Shown here one piece after another: positions 1-5,735 of a DNA stretch of 5,735 bases; the first letter of the stretch is position 1, and each line of letters begins with the position of its first letter. The notes beneath the pieces were generated by a model, which did no database searches, was not told the origin of the DNA, and saw nothing but the letters and a program-made list of their open reading frames with translations. A program made the translations under genes and the position numbers. Source of the DNA: Candidatus Faecivivens stercorigallinarum (lineage in GTDB: Bacteria > Bacillota > Clostridia > Oscillospirales > Ruminococcaceae); NCBI GenBank assembly GCA_018715465.1, contig DVLN01000094.1, positions 1 through 5,735 on the forward strand, in the 5' to 3' direction.

Positions 1-25
1 ACGGCAGATTTTCTGCCGTTTCTTT
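1..25 (+). terminator. Rho-independent terminator-like hairpin upstream of trkA
   Basis: A perfect 8-bp inverted repeat, ACGGCAGA (1-8) and TCTGCCGT (12-19), is separated by a 3-nt TTT loop. It runs into the T-rich stretch TTTCTTT (19-25). This is the form of an intrinsic terminator reading rightward. It may end an upstream gene lying outside the window, or be a conditional terminator in the trkA leader. The left arm starts at base 1, so the stem could extend further upstream. The T-tract is interrupted by one C, so its strength is uncertain. Confidence 0.7.
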
Positions 26-32
26 GCTGTTT

Positions 33-48
33 TTGATATTCCTATCAA
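33..48. repeat. Short inverted repeat (6-bp arms, 4-nt spacer) before the trkA ribosome binding site
   Basis: TTGATA (33-38) and TATCAA (43-48) are exact reverse complements around TTCC. The repeat lies between the terminator-like hairpin and the Shine-Dalgarno sequence. It could be a small operator or a weak AU-rich RNA hairpin. An arm of this length can also arise by chance, so no function is claimed. Confidence 0.4.
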
Positions 49-57
49 CTGAATGTC

Positions 58-63
58 GGAGGT
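58..63 (+). promoter_or_regulatory. Ribosome binding site of trkA
   Basis: GGAGGT lies 9 nt before the ATG at 73 and is an almost complete anti-16S match. It fixes the trkA start at 73. Confidence 0.85.
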
Positions 64-72
64 TAAAATCAC

Positions 73-1425
73 ATGAACATAGTCGTGGTTGGGGGCGGAA
101 AGGTCGGCGCAACTTTGATTGAACAGCTTTCCAACGAAGAGCATGACATTACCGTAGTCGACGTTAATCAGAAGGTACTGACCAATATTTCCAACCGGTA
201 TGATATTGTTACTGTCTGTGGAAACGGTGCTGCCTATCCGGTCCAGATTCAGGCCGGGGTCGAAAAAGCTGACCTGATCATTGCAACCACTTCAATGGAT
301 GAACGCAACATTCTCTGCTGTATGGTCGCCGGACAGGTCGGTGCAAAATATACCATCGCCCGTGTCCGCAACCCTGAATACGCATCCCATATGCAGTATT
401 TACAGGACAACCTGAAACTTTCGATGTCAATTAACCCGGAACAGGAAGCGGCCCGCGAAATTATGCGAATCCTCCATTTTCCCGCTGCAATCCGCGTCAA
501 CCAGTTTATGCATGACCGGGTAGAAATGATCGAGATCCGCCTGGCAGAGGGGAACCCGCTGATCGGGCTGTCGCTGAGCGAAATGAAAAACCGGTACGAC
601 CAGAATATCCTGATCTGTGCGGTTTCCAGAGAAAACAAATCCTATATCCCAAACGGCAACTTTGTTCTGCATCAGGATGATCATATTACCCTGCTCGGTT
701 CTCCCGCTGATCTCAACAGCCTGACGAAAAAGCTCAATCCTTCCATCCGCAAGGTCAAAAACGTGATGATCGTCGGCGGCAGCCGAATCGCTCATTACCT
801 CTGTGAGATGCTCACCAGCCGCGGTGTCAAAACCAAAATCATCGACTGTGATGAAAACCGCTGCCGTGAACTTTGCGAACAGCTGCCCGATACCCGGATT
901 ATCCACGGAGATGCTCGTGACCGCGAACTGCTCCAGGAAGAAGGCATCGAACGGATGGACGCGTTCATCTCTCTGACCGGTCTGGACGAGGAAAACATCA
1001 TTGCGTCGATGTTCGCCTCCTCCTGCGGCGTGCCCAAAATCATCTCAAAAATTAGCGATCGGGATATGGCACGAATGGTCGATAAACTGGGGCTGGATAT
1101 TGTCATCTCCCCCAAGACGCTGACTGCTGACCTGATTCTGCGGTTTGTCCGTTCGATCGCCTACGCTGGCGGCAGCTCGGTCAAAACCCTGTATACCATC
1201 TCCAACGGTAATATTGAGGTGATGGAGTACCTTGTCGACGGCGCCCTCCCATTCCTTGGAAAACCGTTGGCTGATCTGCCCATCCGTTCGGGTATCCTGA
1301 TTGCCTGCGTAATCCGTGACGGACAACCATTGATCGCCGGCGGTTCTACGACCATCTGTCTCGGCGACAGCGTCATTATCGTCGCACCCAAAGGCAGGCT
1401 GAAAAACCTGGCAGATATCGTGTAA
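73..1425 (+). CDS. trkA: Trk potassium uptake system, NAD-binding regulatory subunit TrkA
   Basis: Cytoplasmic regulatory subunit that binds NAD(H) or other nucleotides and gates the K+ channel subunit TrkH. At 450 aa it has the full two-unit TrkA length (about 450-460 aa), not the half-length KtrA type. Unit 1 has the Rossmann motif GGGKVG (7-12), the acidic residue D30 at the end of strand 2, and the GNGAAYPVQIQAG block (50-62), followed by a TrkA_C (RCK_C) domain at roughly 143-223. Unit 2 repeats the plan: GGSRIA (235-240), D258, HGDARD (278-283), and a second TrkA_C domain at roughly 370-450. The last glycine of the second GxGxxG motif is Ala240, so the two nucleotide sites may differ. 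RCK_C domains of some related Firmicute proteins such as KtrA bind c-di-AMP; whether this one does cannot be read from sequence. The start is fixed by the GGAGGT site. trkH follows 13 nt downstream in the same operon. Confidence 0.97.
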   Translation: MNIVVVGGGKVGATLIEQLSNEEHDITVVDVNQKVLTNISNRYDIVTVCGNGAAYPVQIQAGVEKADLIIATTSMDERNILCCMVAGQVGAKYTIARVRNPEYASHMQYLQDNLKLSMSINPEQEAAREIMRILHFPAAIRVNQFMHDRVEMIEIRLAEGNPLIGLSLSEMKNRYDQNILICAVSRENKSYIPNGNFVLHQDDHITLLGSPADLNSLTKKLNPSIRKVKNVMIVGGSRIAHYLCEMLTSRGVKTKIIDCDENRCRELCEQLPDTRIIHGDARDRELLQEEGIERMDAFISLTGLDEENIIASMFASSCGVPKIISKISDRDMARMVDKLGLDIVISPKTLTADLILRFVRSIAYAGGSSVKTLYTISNGNIEVMEYLVDGALPFLGKPLADLPIRSGILIACVIRDGQPLIAGGSTTICLGDSVIIVAPKGRLKNLADIV

Positions 1426-1431
1426 GAGGTG
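1426..1431 (+). promoter_or_regulatory. Ribosome binding site of trkH
   Basis: GAGGTG begins directly after the trkA stop codon and lies 7 nt before the trkH ATG at 1439. There is no room for a promoter between the genes, so they should be cotranscribed. Confidence 0.8.
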
Positions 1432-1438
1432 CGGGCAG

Positions 1439-2878
1439 ATGAACTATAAAGCTGTATTCAATATTGTAGCGAGGATCCTTTTAGTTGAAGCGGTGCTGAT
1501 GATGCTGCCGCTGATAGTCAGTATCCTTTATCAGGAAGATCCCGTCTGTTTTCTGTTGCCGGTCATTCTGCTGGGTGTTATCGGCGGGTTTGGTACGCTG
1601 ACGCTTAAAACCGACGACAAAATTTACTCCCGCGAAGGATTTGTTATTGTCGCGCTTTCATGGATCCTGATGTCCGTCGGTGGCTGTCTTCCCTTCATGA
1701 TCTCAGGTTATATCCCGTCGTTTGCCGACGCCTTTTTTGAAACGGTGAGCGGGTTCACGACGACCGGCGCCTCTATCCTGACCGATGTTGAGGCACTCCC
1801 GCAGGGGCTGCTCTTCTGGCGCAGTTTTACTCACTGGATCGGCGGTATGGGTGTACTGGTCTTTATCATGGCAATTATGCCGTTGACCGGTATCCGCAGC
1901 GTCCATCTGATGCGGGCAGAAGTGCCTGGTCCGACCAAGTCCAAGCTGGTGCCGCGAATGCGGGACACCGCGTCACTTCTCTACCGCATTTATATTGCGA
2001 TGACTTTGATAGAAGTCGTCCTGCTGATGCTGGGTGGTATGAACCTGTTCGACGCCCTGATCAATTCTTTTGGAACAGCCGGAACCGGCGGTTTCTCCAA
2101 CAAAGCACTGAGCGTCGGTGCGTATGATTCCGCTTATTTTGATATTGTTATCGGCGTGTTCATGATGTTGTTCGGTATCAACTTCAACCTCTATTACTTG
2201 ATTTTGATTGGCAACATCAAAACTGCTCTGAAAAGTGAGGAACTACGCTGGTACCTCGGGTTTATCGGGATCTCAACCGTGGTTATTGCTATTAATATCT
2301 CCAGTTTCTTCGATGGAGCGGCACAGTGTCTGCGGTATGCTTTTTTCCAGGTCAGCTCGATCATTACAACGACTGGTTACGCAACCACCGACTTCAACAC
2401 CTGGCCCACCCTCTCCAAGGCTATTCTGGTCATGCTGATGGTTGTCGGCGGATGTGCCGGCAGTACCGGCGGCGGTGTCAAGGTCTCGCGGGTCATCATC
2501 GGCTGCAAGTCCATTGTCCGAGAGATGCGGCGGCTGCTCCACCCGCGTGCAGTTGAATCGGTCCGGCTGGATGGAGCCCCGATTGACAAACGAGATGCAC
2601 ACGCGACGATGATCTTCCTTTCTGCATTTTTCTGCCTGTTTGCGGTGCTGTTTTTATTCACTACGATTGACGGTTATGATCTGACAACTTCGGCAACTGC
2701 GGTCCTCGCCTGTATCTCAAACATCGGGCCGGGTCTTGAACTGGTCGGACCAATGGGATCGTTCGCTGGATTCTCCGCACCAGTCAAGATGGCGCTCTCC
2801 TTTGGAATGCTCTTTGGGCGGCTGGAAATCTTTCCGATGATGATGCTGTTCGTCCCGTCGACCTGGCGCAGAACCTGA
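1439..2878 (+). CDS. trkH: Trk potassium uptake system, K+-conducting membrane subunit TrkH
   Basis: Inner-membrane K+ translocating subunit of the TrkAH system, 479 aa, which is normal for TrkH. Two N-terminal hydrophobic helices (about 8-30 and 36-56) precede four membrane-pore-membrane repeats. The four selectivity-filter loops are visible: TTTGAS (107-112), GTAGTGGFSN (212-221), TTTGYATTDF (310-319) and SNIGPGL (427-433). Other family hallmarks are HWIGGMGV (132-139), the glycine-rich intramembrane gating loop GGCAGSTGGGVK (337-348) in the third repeat, and the C-terminal GRLEIFP (460-466) ending in a Trp-Arg-rich tail. KtrB/TrkG-type proteins share the fold, but the full-length two-unit TrkA partner favours TrkH. 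All key filter residues appear intact, so the gene should be functional. Transcription should end at the hairpin about 25 nt past the stop codon. Confidence 0.97.
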   Translation: MNYKAVFNIVARILLVEAVLMMLPLIVSILYQEDPVCFLLPVILLGVIGGFGTLTLKTDDKIYSREGFVIVALSWILMSVGGCLPFMISGYIPSFADAFFETVSGFTTTGASILTDVEALPQGLLFWRSFTHWIGGMGVLVFIMAIMPLTGIRSVHLMRAEVPGPTKSKLVPRMRDTASLLYRIYIAMTLIEVVLLMLGGMNLFDALINSFGTAGTGGFSNKALSVGAYDSAYFDIVIGVFMMLFGINFNLYYLILIGNIKTALKSEELRWYLGFIGISTVVIAINISSFFDGAAQCLRYAFFQVSSIITTTGYATTDFNTWPTLSKAILVMLMVVGGCAGSTGGGVKVSRVIIGCKSIVREMRRLLHPRAVESVRLDGAPIDKRDAHATMIFLSAFFCLFAVLFLFTTIDGYDLTTSATAVLACISNIGPGLELVGPMGSFAGFSAPVKMALSFGMLFGRLEIFPMMMLFVPSTWRRT

Positions 2879-2899
2879 GAAAGTATACATTATTCCTGC

Positions 2900-2952
2900 A
2901 AACAAAAAGCAGCGGAATTTCTCCACATCAGGAGAACCCGCTGTTTTTGTTT
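2900..2952. terminator. Bidirectional intrinsic terminator shared by trkH and the MATE gene
   Basis: The outer stem CAGCGG (2910-2915) pairs with CCGCTG (2938-2943). The inner stem TTCTCC (2919-2924) pairs with GGAGAA (2931-2936) around a 6-nt ACATCA loop. The outer stem is flanked by AAACAAAAA (2900-2908) on the left and TTTTTGTTT (2944-2952) on the right. Each strand therefore reads as a GC-rich hairpin followed by a T-tract. It lies 22 nt after the trkH stop codon and 8 nt after the MATE stop codon, and can serve both convergent genes. Confidence 0.88.
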
Positions 2953-2960
2953 ACTGCTAT

Positions 2961-4349
2961 TTATACTGGCTGGTCTAACCGCTTATCCCGAGTCAGATTT
3001 TTCATCCAGTCGAACCGGTTGATCTTGACCACTGCGACAAAGCATTTGAGAATCTGGTCACACTTGAGGCAGGCAAAAACAACCCATGCCGGCGCACCCA
3101 GGATTGACGCAATAATTGCCGACGGCAATACAACCAGGAAAACAAAAATTGTATCATTTTTAAAAACAAACCCAATGTCGCCGCCCGATTTGACCAGCCC
3201 GAACAGCCCAGCCGCTTGATAACAGGTACCGATCATCGTAATTGACAAAACGGTGATAAACTGGCTGGAATAGGAAATCGCTTCCGCTGTAATACCCGAA
3301 TACAGCCCAATAAACGGGCTTTTGAGCAGAATAATTACACCGCCGGTAAGCAGCCCCATCCCCAAAAATAGCAGCTGTACGGTATAGGCATATTCCTTCA
3401 TCCGTTCGGTCTTCCCGGCACCGACCGTCTTGCCGGTGATGATGCCAACCGCCGAAGACATCCCGTTCATTGTGACATAAGCAAGCGAGTTCATCGTGTT
3501 GGCAATGCTGGCGGCAGTAATGACGCTGGCTGAAAAACGGCCAAGTATCGCTGAATTGGCCATCATATTGACACTCCAGACGACATTCCCACCGATCAGC
3601 GGCAACCCATAGCGGATAAAGTCTCGCCGCAGAACCGGATCACTGACCAGCAGCTCTTTCAGTTTCAATTCCAGTTTTCGGTCAATCCGGGTGACATATA
3701 TCCACATGGTCAGCGTCTCCGCGATACGGGAGATCACCGTTGCGACTGCCGCGCCGGCAATTCCCATCGCCGGAAACCCGAATTTGCCAAAAATCAGGAT
3801 GTAGTTCAAACTGACGTTGACGATCAGTGAGATCAGCGATACCCCCATTCCAATGCGGGCAACCTCGACGCTGCGCATCGACGCGATCAGTGCCTGTGTG
3901 ATGCAGAAAAAGAGATAGGAAAAACAGACAATCCGCAGATACAAAGCGCCGTCCGCGATTACACCCGCGTCGTCGGTAAACAGTGAGATAATCGGCCGCG
4001 GCACCATTACGCAGACCGTCGTCAGCAACAACCCGAATCCTATCGAAAAGTGCAGCCCGATCGCGATGATCCGCTTGATGCTCGCAGTATCCCGTTTTCC
4101 CCAGTACTGCGCCGCCAGAATCAGGATCGCACCTTCAATGCCGCCAGAAAACATCTGTAAAAAGGTCTGAATCTGGCTCCCCATGTACACTCCTGACACC
4201 GCCGCATCTCCCAGCGAACCCACCATCAGGTTGTCGGCAAAGCTAACCGCAAAAGTGATCAGGTTTTGCAGCGCGACGGGTATCGCCAGCGCAATCAGCG
4301 ACCGGTAAAAACTTCGGTCGCGGGTAATCAATTTCATTGTACAATCCAT
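2961..4349 (-). CDS. MATE family efflux transporter (Na+/H+-coupled multidrug exporter)
   Basis: Integral membrane antiporter of the multidrug and toxic compound extrusion family; such proteins export drugs or organic cations using a Na+ or H+ gradient. The length of 462 aa suits the usual 12-helix, two-lobe fold. Lobe 1 shows MVGSLG (42-47), QYWGKRD (81-87) and a conserved stretch from LNYILIFG (181-188) through FPAMGIAGAA (192-201) to SR at 207-208. Lobe 2 starts near RYGLPLIGGN (246-255) and contains VGIITGKTVGAGK (301-313). The C-terminal part carries DQILKC (431-436) and a basic tail. The start is ambiguous: ATG at 4349 has GGAAGGG directly against it, while ATG at 4337 (Met5, giving 458 aa starting MKLITRDRSFYRSL) is 12 nt past it and matches the usual family N-terminus better. 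The gene has its own promoter upstream and converges on trkH. The substrate is unknown. Confidence 0.95.
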   Translation of the reverse strand: MDCTMKLITRDRSFYRSLIALAIPVALQNLITFAVSFADNLMVGSLGDAAVSGVYMGSQIQTFLQMFSGGIEGAILILAAQYWGKRDTASIKRIIAIGLHFSIGFGLLLTTVCVMVPRPIISLFTDDAGVIADGALYLRIVCFSYLFFCITQALIASMRSVEVARIGMGVSLISLIVNVSLNYILIFGKFGFPAMGIAGAAVATVISRIAETLTMWIYVTRIDRKLELKLKELLVSDPVLRRDFIRYGLPLIGGNVVWSVNMMANSAILGRFSASVITAASIANTMNSLAYVTMNGMSSAVGIITGKTVGAGKTERMKEYAYTVQLLFLGMGLLTGGVIILLKSPFIGLYSGITAEAISYSSQFITVLSITMIGTCYQAAGLFGLVKSGGDIGFVFKNDTIFVFLVVLPSAIIASILGAPAWVVFACLKCDQILKCFVAVVKINRFDWMKNLTRDKRLDQPV

Positions 4350-4356
4350 CCCTTCC
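4350..4356 (-). promoter_or_regulatory. Probable ribosome binding site of the MATE gene
   Basis: Read on the minus strand, GGAAGGG touches the first possible ATG (4349) with no spacer and precedes the second (4337) by 12 nt. Neither spacing is ideal. The zero spacer argues against 4349, so 4337 is the better start on this evidence. Confidence 0.45.
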
Positions 4357-4404
4357 GCTGAACATGCTTTTGGCAGTACCCGGTATTCTGCTGCTATCCT
4401 GCCC

Positions 4405-4441
4405 GGAAACCGGCCAATTATACAAAAACAGGCCGGTTTCC
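4405..4441. repeat. Perfect 11-bp inverted repeat in the MATE leader, possible operator or 5' RNA hairpin
   Basis: GGAAACCGGCC (4405-4415) and GGCCGGTTTCC (4431-4441) are exact reverse complements around a 15-nt AT-rich spacer (4416-4430). On the minus strand the repeat starts 7 nt past the -10 box, so it would cover about +1 to +37 of the MATE transcript. It is not followed by a T-tract on either strand, so it is not a normal terminator. A repressor operator and an RNA hairpin at the 5' end of the mRNA are both possible. No regulator gene is visible in the window. Confidence 0.75.
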
Positions 4442-4448
4442 TCTCTCG

Positions 4449-4477
4449 ATTATATAAAATCAGACTGTGAAAGTCAA
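4449..4477 (-). promoter_or_regulatory. Sigma-A type promoter of the MATE gene
   Basis: On the minus strand, TTGACT (4477-4472, 5/6 match to the -35 consensus) and TATAAT (4454-4449, a perfect -10 box) are separated by exactly 17 bp. Transcription should start near 4442, giving a leader of about 93-105 nt depending on which MATE start codon is used. It lies just after the ABC permease stop codon, so the MATE gene need not depend on the ABC operon. Confidence 0.85.
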
Positions 4478-4505
4478 TCTTCTTTCATATTTTGCAATGC
4501 TTTAG

Positions 4506-5306
4506 TCAGATATGCAGATCTTTTCTGCAAAATACCGCTATGCCGATGGGATACAGGATAATCGAACCTACCAGCAGGGCCACCATTTTGAGCACTGCAT
4601 CACTTTCACCCGCCGCCAGTCCATTTGGATCAAAGAGGGTGAAAATCGAAAGATATTTCAGTCCTTCAGCGCTGCTGCCGACATTTGCAATCATTTGGAA
4701 CAGATACATCAGCGCCGGTATTCCCCCGCCAAACAGCGCGCTGTACCGGCTTTCGGAAAAGATGCAGGAAGCACAAAAACAGATTCCTCCGATTAGAAAA
4801 TGAAGCAGCAACAGACCAGTATTGAGCTGCAACAGTTCAGACAGATTCAGTTCACCCGGAAAAAGCATCTGTGCAGTAACCGCCTCCAATACAGTGGTGT
4901 AAATGGTAAGCAGCAAAATCCCGCTGAGCAGCACCAGCATCTGCGTTGTCGCTATTGCCCGGCGCTTTACAGGTGCAGCAGCCAGATACACCATTGAGCC
5001 CTGGTCAATATATCTGGCGACCAGCCCGTTTCCACGCAGAATGCAGAATACCATCGGAAATACCAACAGGATAAGCCCGTAAAGATACGAAATCATAAAG
5101 CCCAGCAGATCTGCCGCCCCCGGGGTCATGCCGACCGCTGCCATAAGCTCAGGCATTGCTTTGGTAAAGCTGTCCAGCATTTCCACCGTCTCCGGCTCAT
5201 ACATCCAAATGATGCAGGTCACATACAATGTCATGATCGCACCAAAAATGAGCAGAAGTTTTACGCTTATTTTCATTTCCCGTCGGAACAATGCCCCGTT
5301 AATCAT
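4506..5306 (-). CDS. ABC-2 type transporter permease subunit
   Basis: Membrane subunit of an ABC exporter whose ATPase is encoded directly upstream; the substrate is unknown. With the start chosen here it is 266 aa and begins MINGALFRREMK. Six hydrophobic segments can be seen at about 16-35, 67-90, 119-142, 163-184, 189-208 and 238-259, the usual ABC-2 plan. Between segments 2 and 3 lies the cytoplasmic stretch GLVARYIDQGSM (94-105) followed by AAAPVKRR (109-116), which I recall from clostridial permeases of this class. An earlier in-frame ATG at 5321 would add five residues (MGVSS) but has no ribosome binding site. ATG at 5306 has GGGGGTGA five bases before it and is preferred. The start overlaps the ATPase stop codon by 8 nt, pointing to translational coupling. 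No clear terminator follows the gene. Confidence 0.9.
   Translation of the reverse strand: MINGALFRREMKISVKLLLIFGAIMTLYVTCIIWMYEPETVEMLDSFTKAMPELMAAVGMTPGAADLLGFMISYLYGLILLVFPMVFCILRGNGLVARYIDQGSMVYLAAAPVKRRAIATTQMLVLLSGILLLTIYTTVLEAVTAQMLFPGELNLSELLQLNTGLLLLHFLIGGICFCASCIFSESRYSALFGGGIPALMYLFQMIANVGSSAEGLKYLSIFTLFDPNGLAAGESDAVLKMVALLVGSIILYPIGIAVFCRKDLHI
4513..4529. repeat. Small hairpin at the 3' end of the ABC permease gene
   Basis: TGCAGA (4513-4518) and TCTGCA (4524-4529) form a 6-bp stem with a 5-nt loop inside the last codons of the permease. No T-tract follows on the minus strand, so it is at best a weak terminator or an mRNA end stabiliser. Confidence 0.35.
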
Positions 5307-5735
5307 GCTGCTCACCCCCATAATAGTGCATGAAAATATCTTCCAGACTCAGCCTGGCCGACACAGTGACCGACCGGCCCTGCTGCCTGCCGTCAAAATC
5401 CTTCGCAAAGGCGCTCGCTGCTTCCTCTGTTTCCAGGCTGACGGTATAACTGCGCAGATGCCGCGTCCGCAGCGCTTCAACCGTATCCACGGCAACCAGT
5501 TCACCCCGACGAATCATTCCGATCCGGTCACAGGTCCGTTCTACCTCCTCAAACATGTGGCTGGACAAAAAGATGGTTTTTCCCCGCTCTTTTTCCTGCT
5601 GTACCAGTTCGACAAACCGACTCTGCATCAAGGGGTCCAGTCCGCTGGTCGGTTCATCCAGAATCAATACCTGCGGATCGTGCATAAATGCAGCAGTAAT
5701 CGCCAGTTTCTGTTTTGTACCTTTACTCATTTTTC
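5299..5735 (-). CDS. ABC transporter ATP-binding protein, C-terminal part (cut by window edge)
   Basis: ATP-hydrolysing subunit of the ABC exporter formed with the downstream permease. Only the C-terminal 145 or so residues are in the window; the start and the Walker A motif lie beyond 5735. The frame stays open to the edge, and the Met at 5730 is internal, because the ABC signature follows it at once (SKGTKQK, in place of LSGGQ). Counting from that Met, visible parts are the signature (2-8), Walker B LILDEP (22-27) with Asp25 and the catalytic Glu26, the D-loop SGLD (29-32), and the H-loop His58 in LSSHMFEE (55-62). A C-terminal extension of about 65 residues ends GGEQHD. This layout matches ATPases paired with ABC-2 permeases for drug, peptide or bacteriocin export. 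The stop codon overlaps the permease start. Confidence 0.93.
   Translation of the reverse strand, partial: KMSKGTKQKLAITAAFMHDPQVLILDEPTSGLDPLMQSRFVELVQQEKERGKTIFLSSHMFEEVERTCDRIGMIRRGELVAVDTVEALRTRHLRSYTVSLETEEAASAFAKDFDGRQQGRSVTVSARLSLEDIFMHYYGGEQHD
5312..5319 (-). promoter_or_regulatory. Ribosome binding site that decides the ABC permease start
   Basis: Read on the minus strand, GGGGGTGA resembles the AGGAGGTGA consensus and ends 5 nt before the ATG at 5306. The other ATG (5321) has only TGCACTATT before it, with no purine-rich site. The site lies inside the ATPase coding end. Confidence 0.7.

Noticed and set aside
249..1391. Several minus-strand open frames inside trkA
   Set aside because: All lie antisense to a clear full-length TrkA; their translations show no recognisable domain.
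2235..2661. Overlapping open frames on both strands inside trkH
   Set aside because: Frame shadows of the conserved TrkH filter and gating-loop region; composition is not protein-like.
2947..3219. Plus-strand open frame of 90 codons
   Set aside because: It lies opposite the well-supported MATE gene, starts inside the terminator T-tract and shows no domain or ribosome binding site.
4369..4398. Possible plus-strand promoter TTGGCA ... TATCCT
   Set aside because: The spacing is about 19-20 bp, the -10 match is poor, and no plus-strand gene follows.
4417..4422. Second minus-strand TATAAT as an additional promoter
   Set aside because: No -35 match about 17 bp upstream (GAGAGG) and no correct TGn extension; noted only as part of the dyad spacer.
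4337..4561. Plus-strand open frame of 74 codons across the MATE control region
   Set aside because: It covers a promoter and dyad that belong to the minus strand, has no ribosome binding site, and has no recognisable product.
4492..4997. Plus-strand open frames opposite the ABC permease
   Set aside because: Antisense to a permease with six clear hydrophobic segments; no supporting signals.
5728..5730. Met at 5730 as the true start of the ABC ATPase
   Set aside because: It would leave a protein without Walker A, starting at the ABC signature motif; the frame is open to the window edge, so the gene is simply cut.

Overview
The window looks like ordinary chromosomal DNA of a Bacillota (Firmicutes) bacterium, most likely Clostridia-like. 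The reasons are strong G-rich ribosome binding sites, a near-consensus sigma-A promoter, intrinsic terminators with T-tracts, and proteins whose closest remembered relatives are clostridial: the MATE exporter and the ABC ATPase/permease pair. By eye the GC content is near 50%. I cannot name a genus. Coding density is high and no stretch over 300 bases lacks a gene. I see no insertion sequence, CRISPR array, tRNA or rRNA.

Layout. Positions 1-72 hold a compact terminator-type hairpin, a small 6-bp dyad and the trkA ribosome binding site. Positions 73-2878 (+) are the two-gene potassium uptake operon trkA-trkH, with 13 nt between the genes. Positions 2879-2960 hold one two-part hairpin with T-tracts on both sides; it can end transcription of trkH from the left and of the MATE gene from the right. 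Positions 2961-4337 or 4349 (-) encode a MATE-family multidrug/cation antiporter. Positions 4350-4505 are its control region: a TTGACT-17-TATAAT promoter followed, right at the predicted transcription start, by a perfect 11-bp inverted repeat. Positions 4506-5735 (-) carry the 3' part of an ABC exporter operon: the C-terminal part of the ATPase, cut by the window edge, and then an overlapping ABC-2 type permease.

How the genes work together. TrkH is the K+-conducting membrane subunit and TrkA its cytoplasmic nucleotide-binding regulator. The ATPase and permease should form one exporter of unknown substrate, made by translationally coupled genes. The MATE gene has its own promoter but may also receive readthrough from the ABC operon, since no clear terminator separates them.

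I did not find a previously undescribed system. The points most worth checking are regulatory: the dyad at the MATE transcription start, and the terminator hairpin that leaves almost no room for a promoter in front of trkA.
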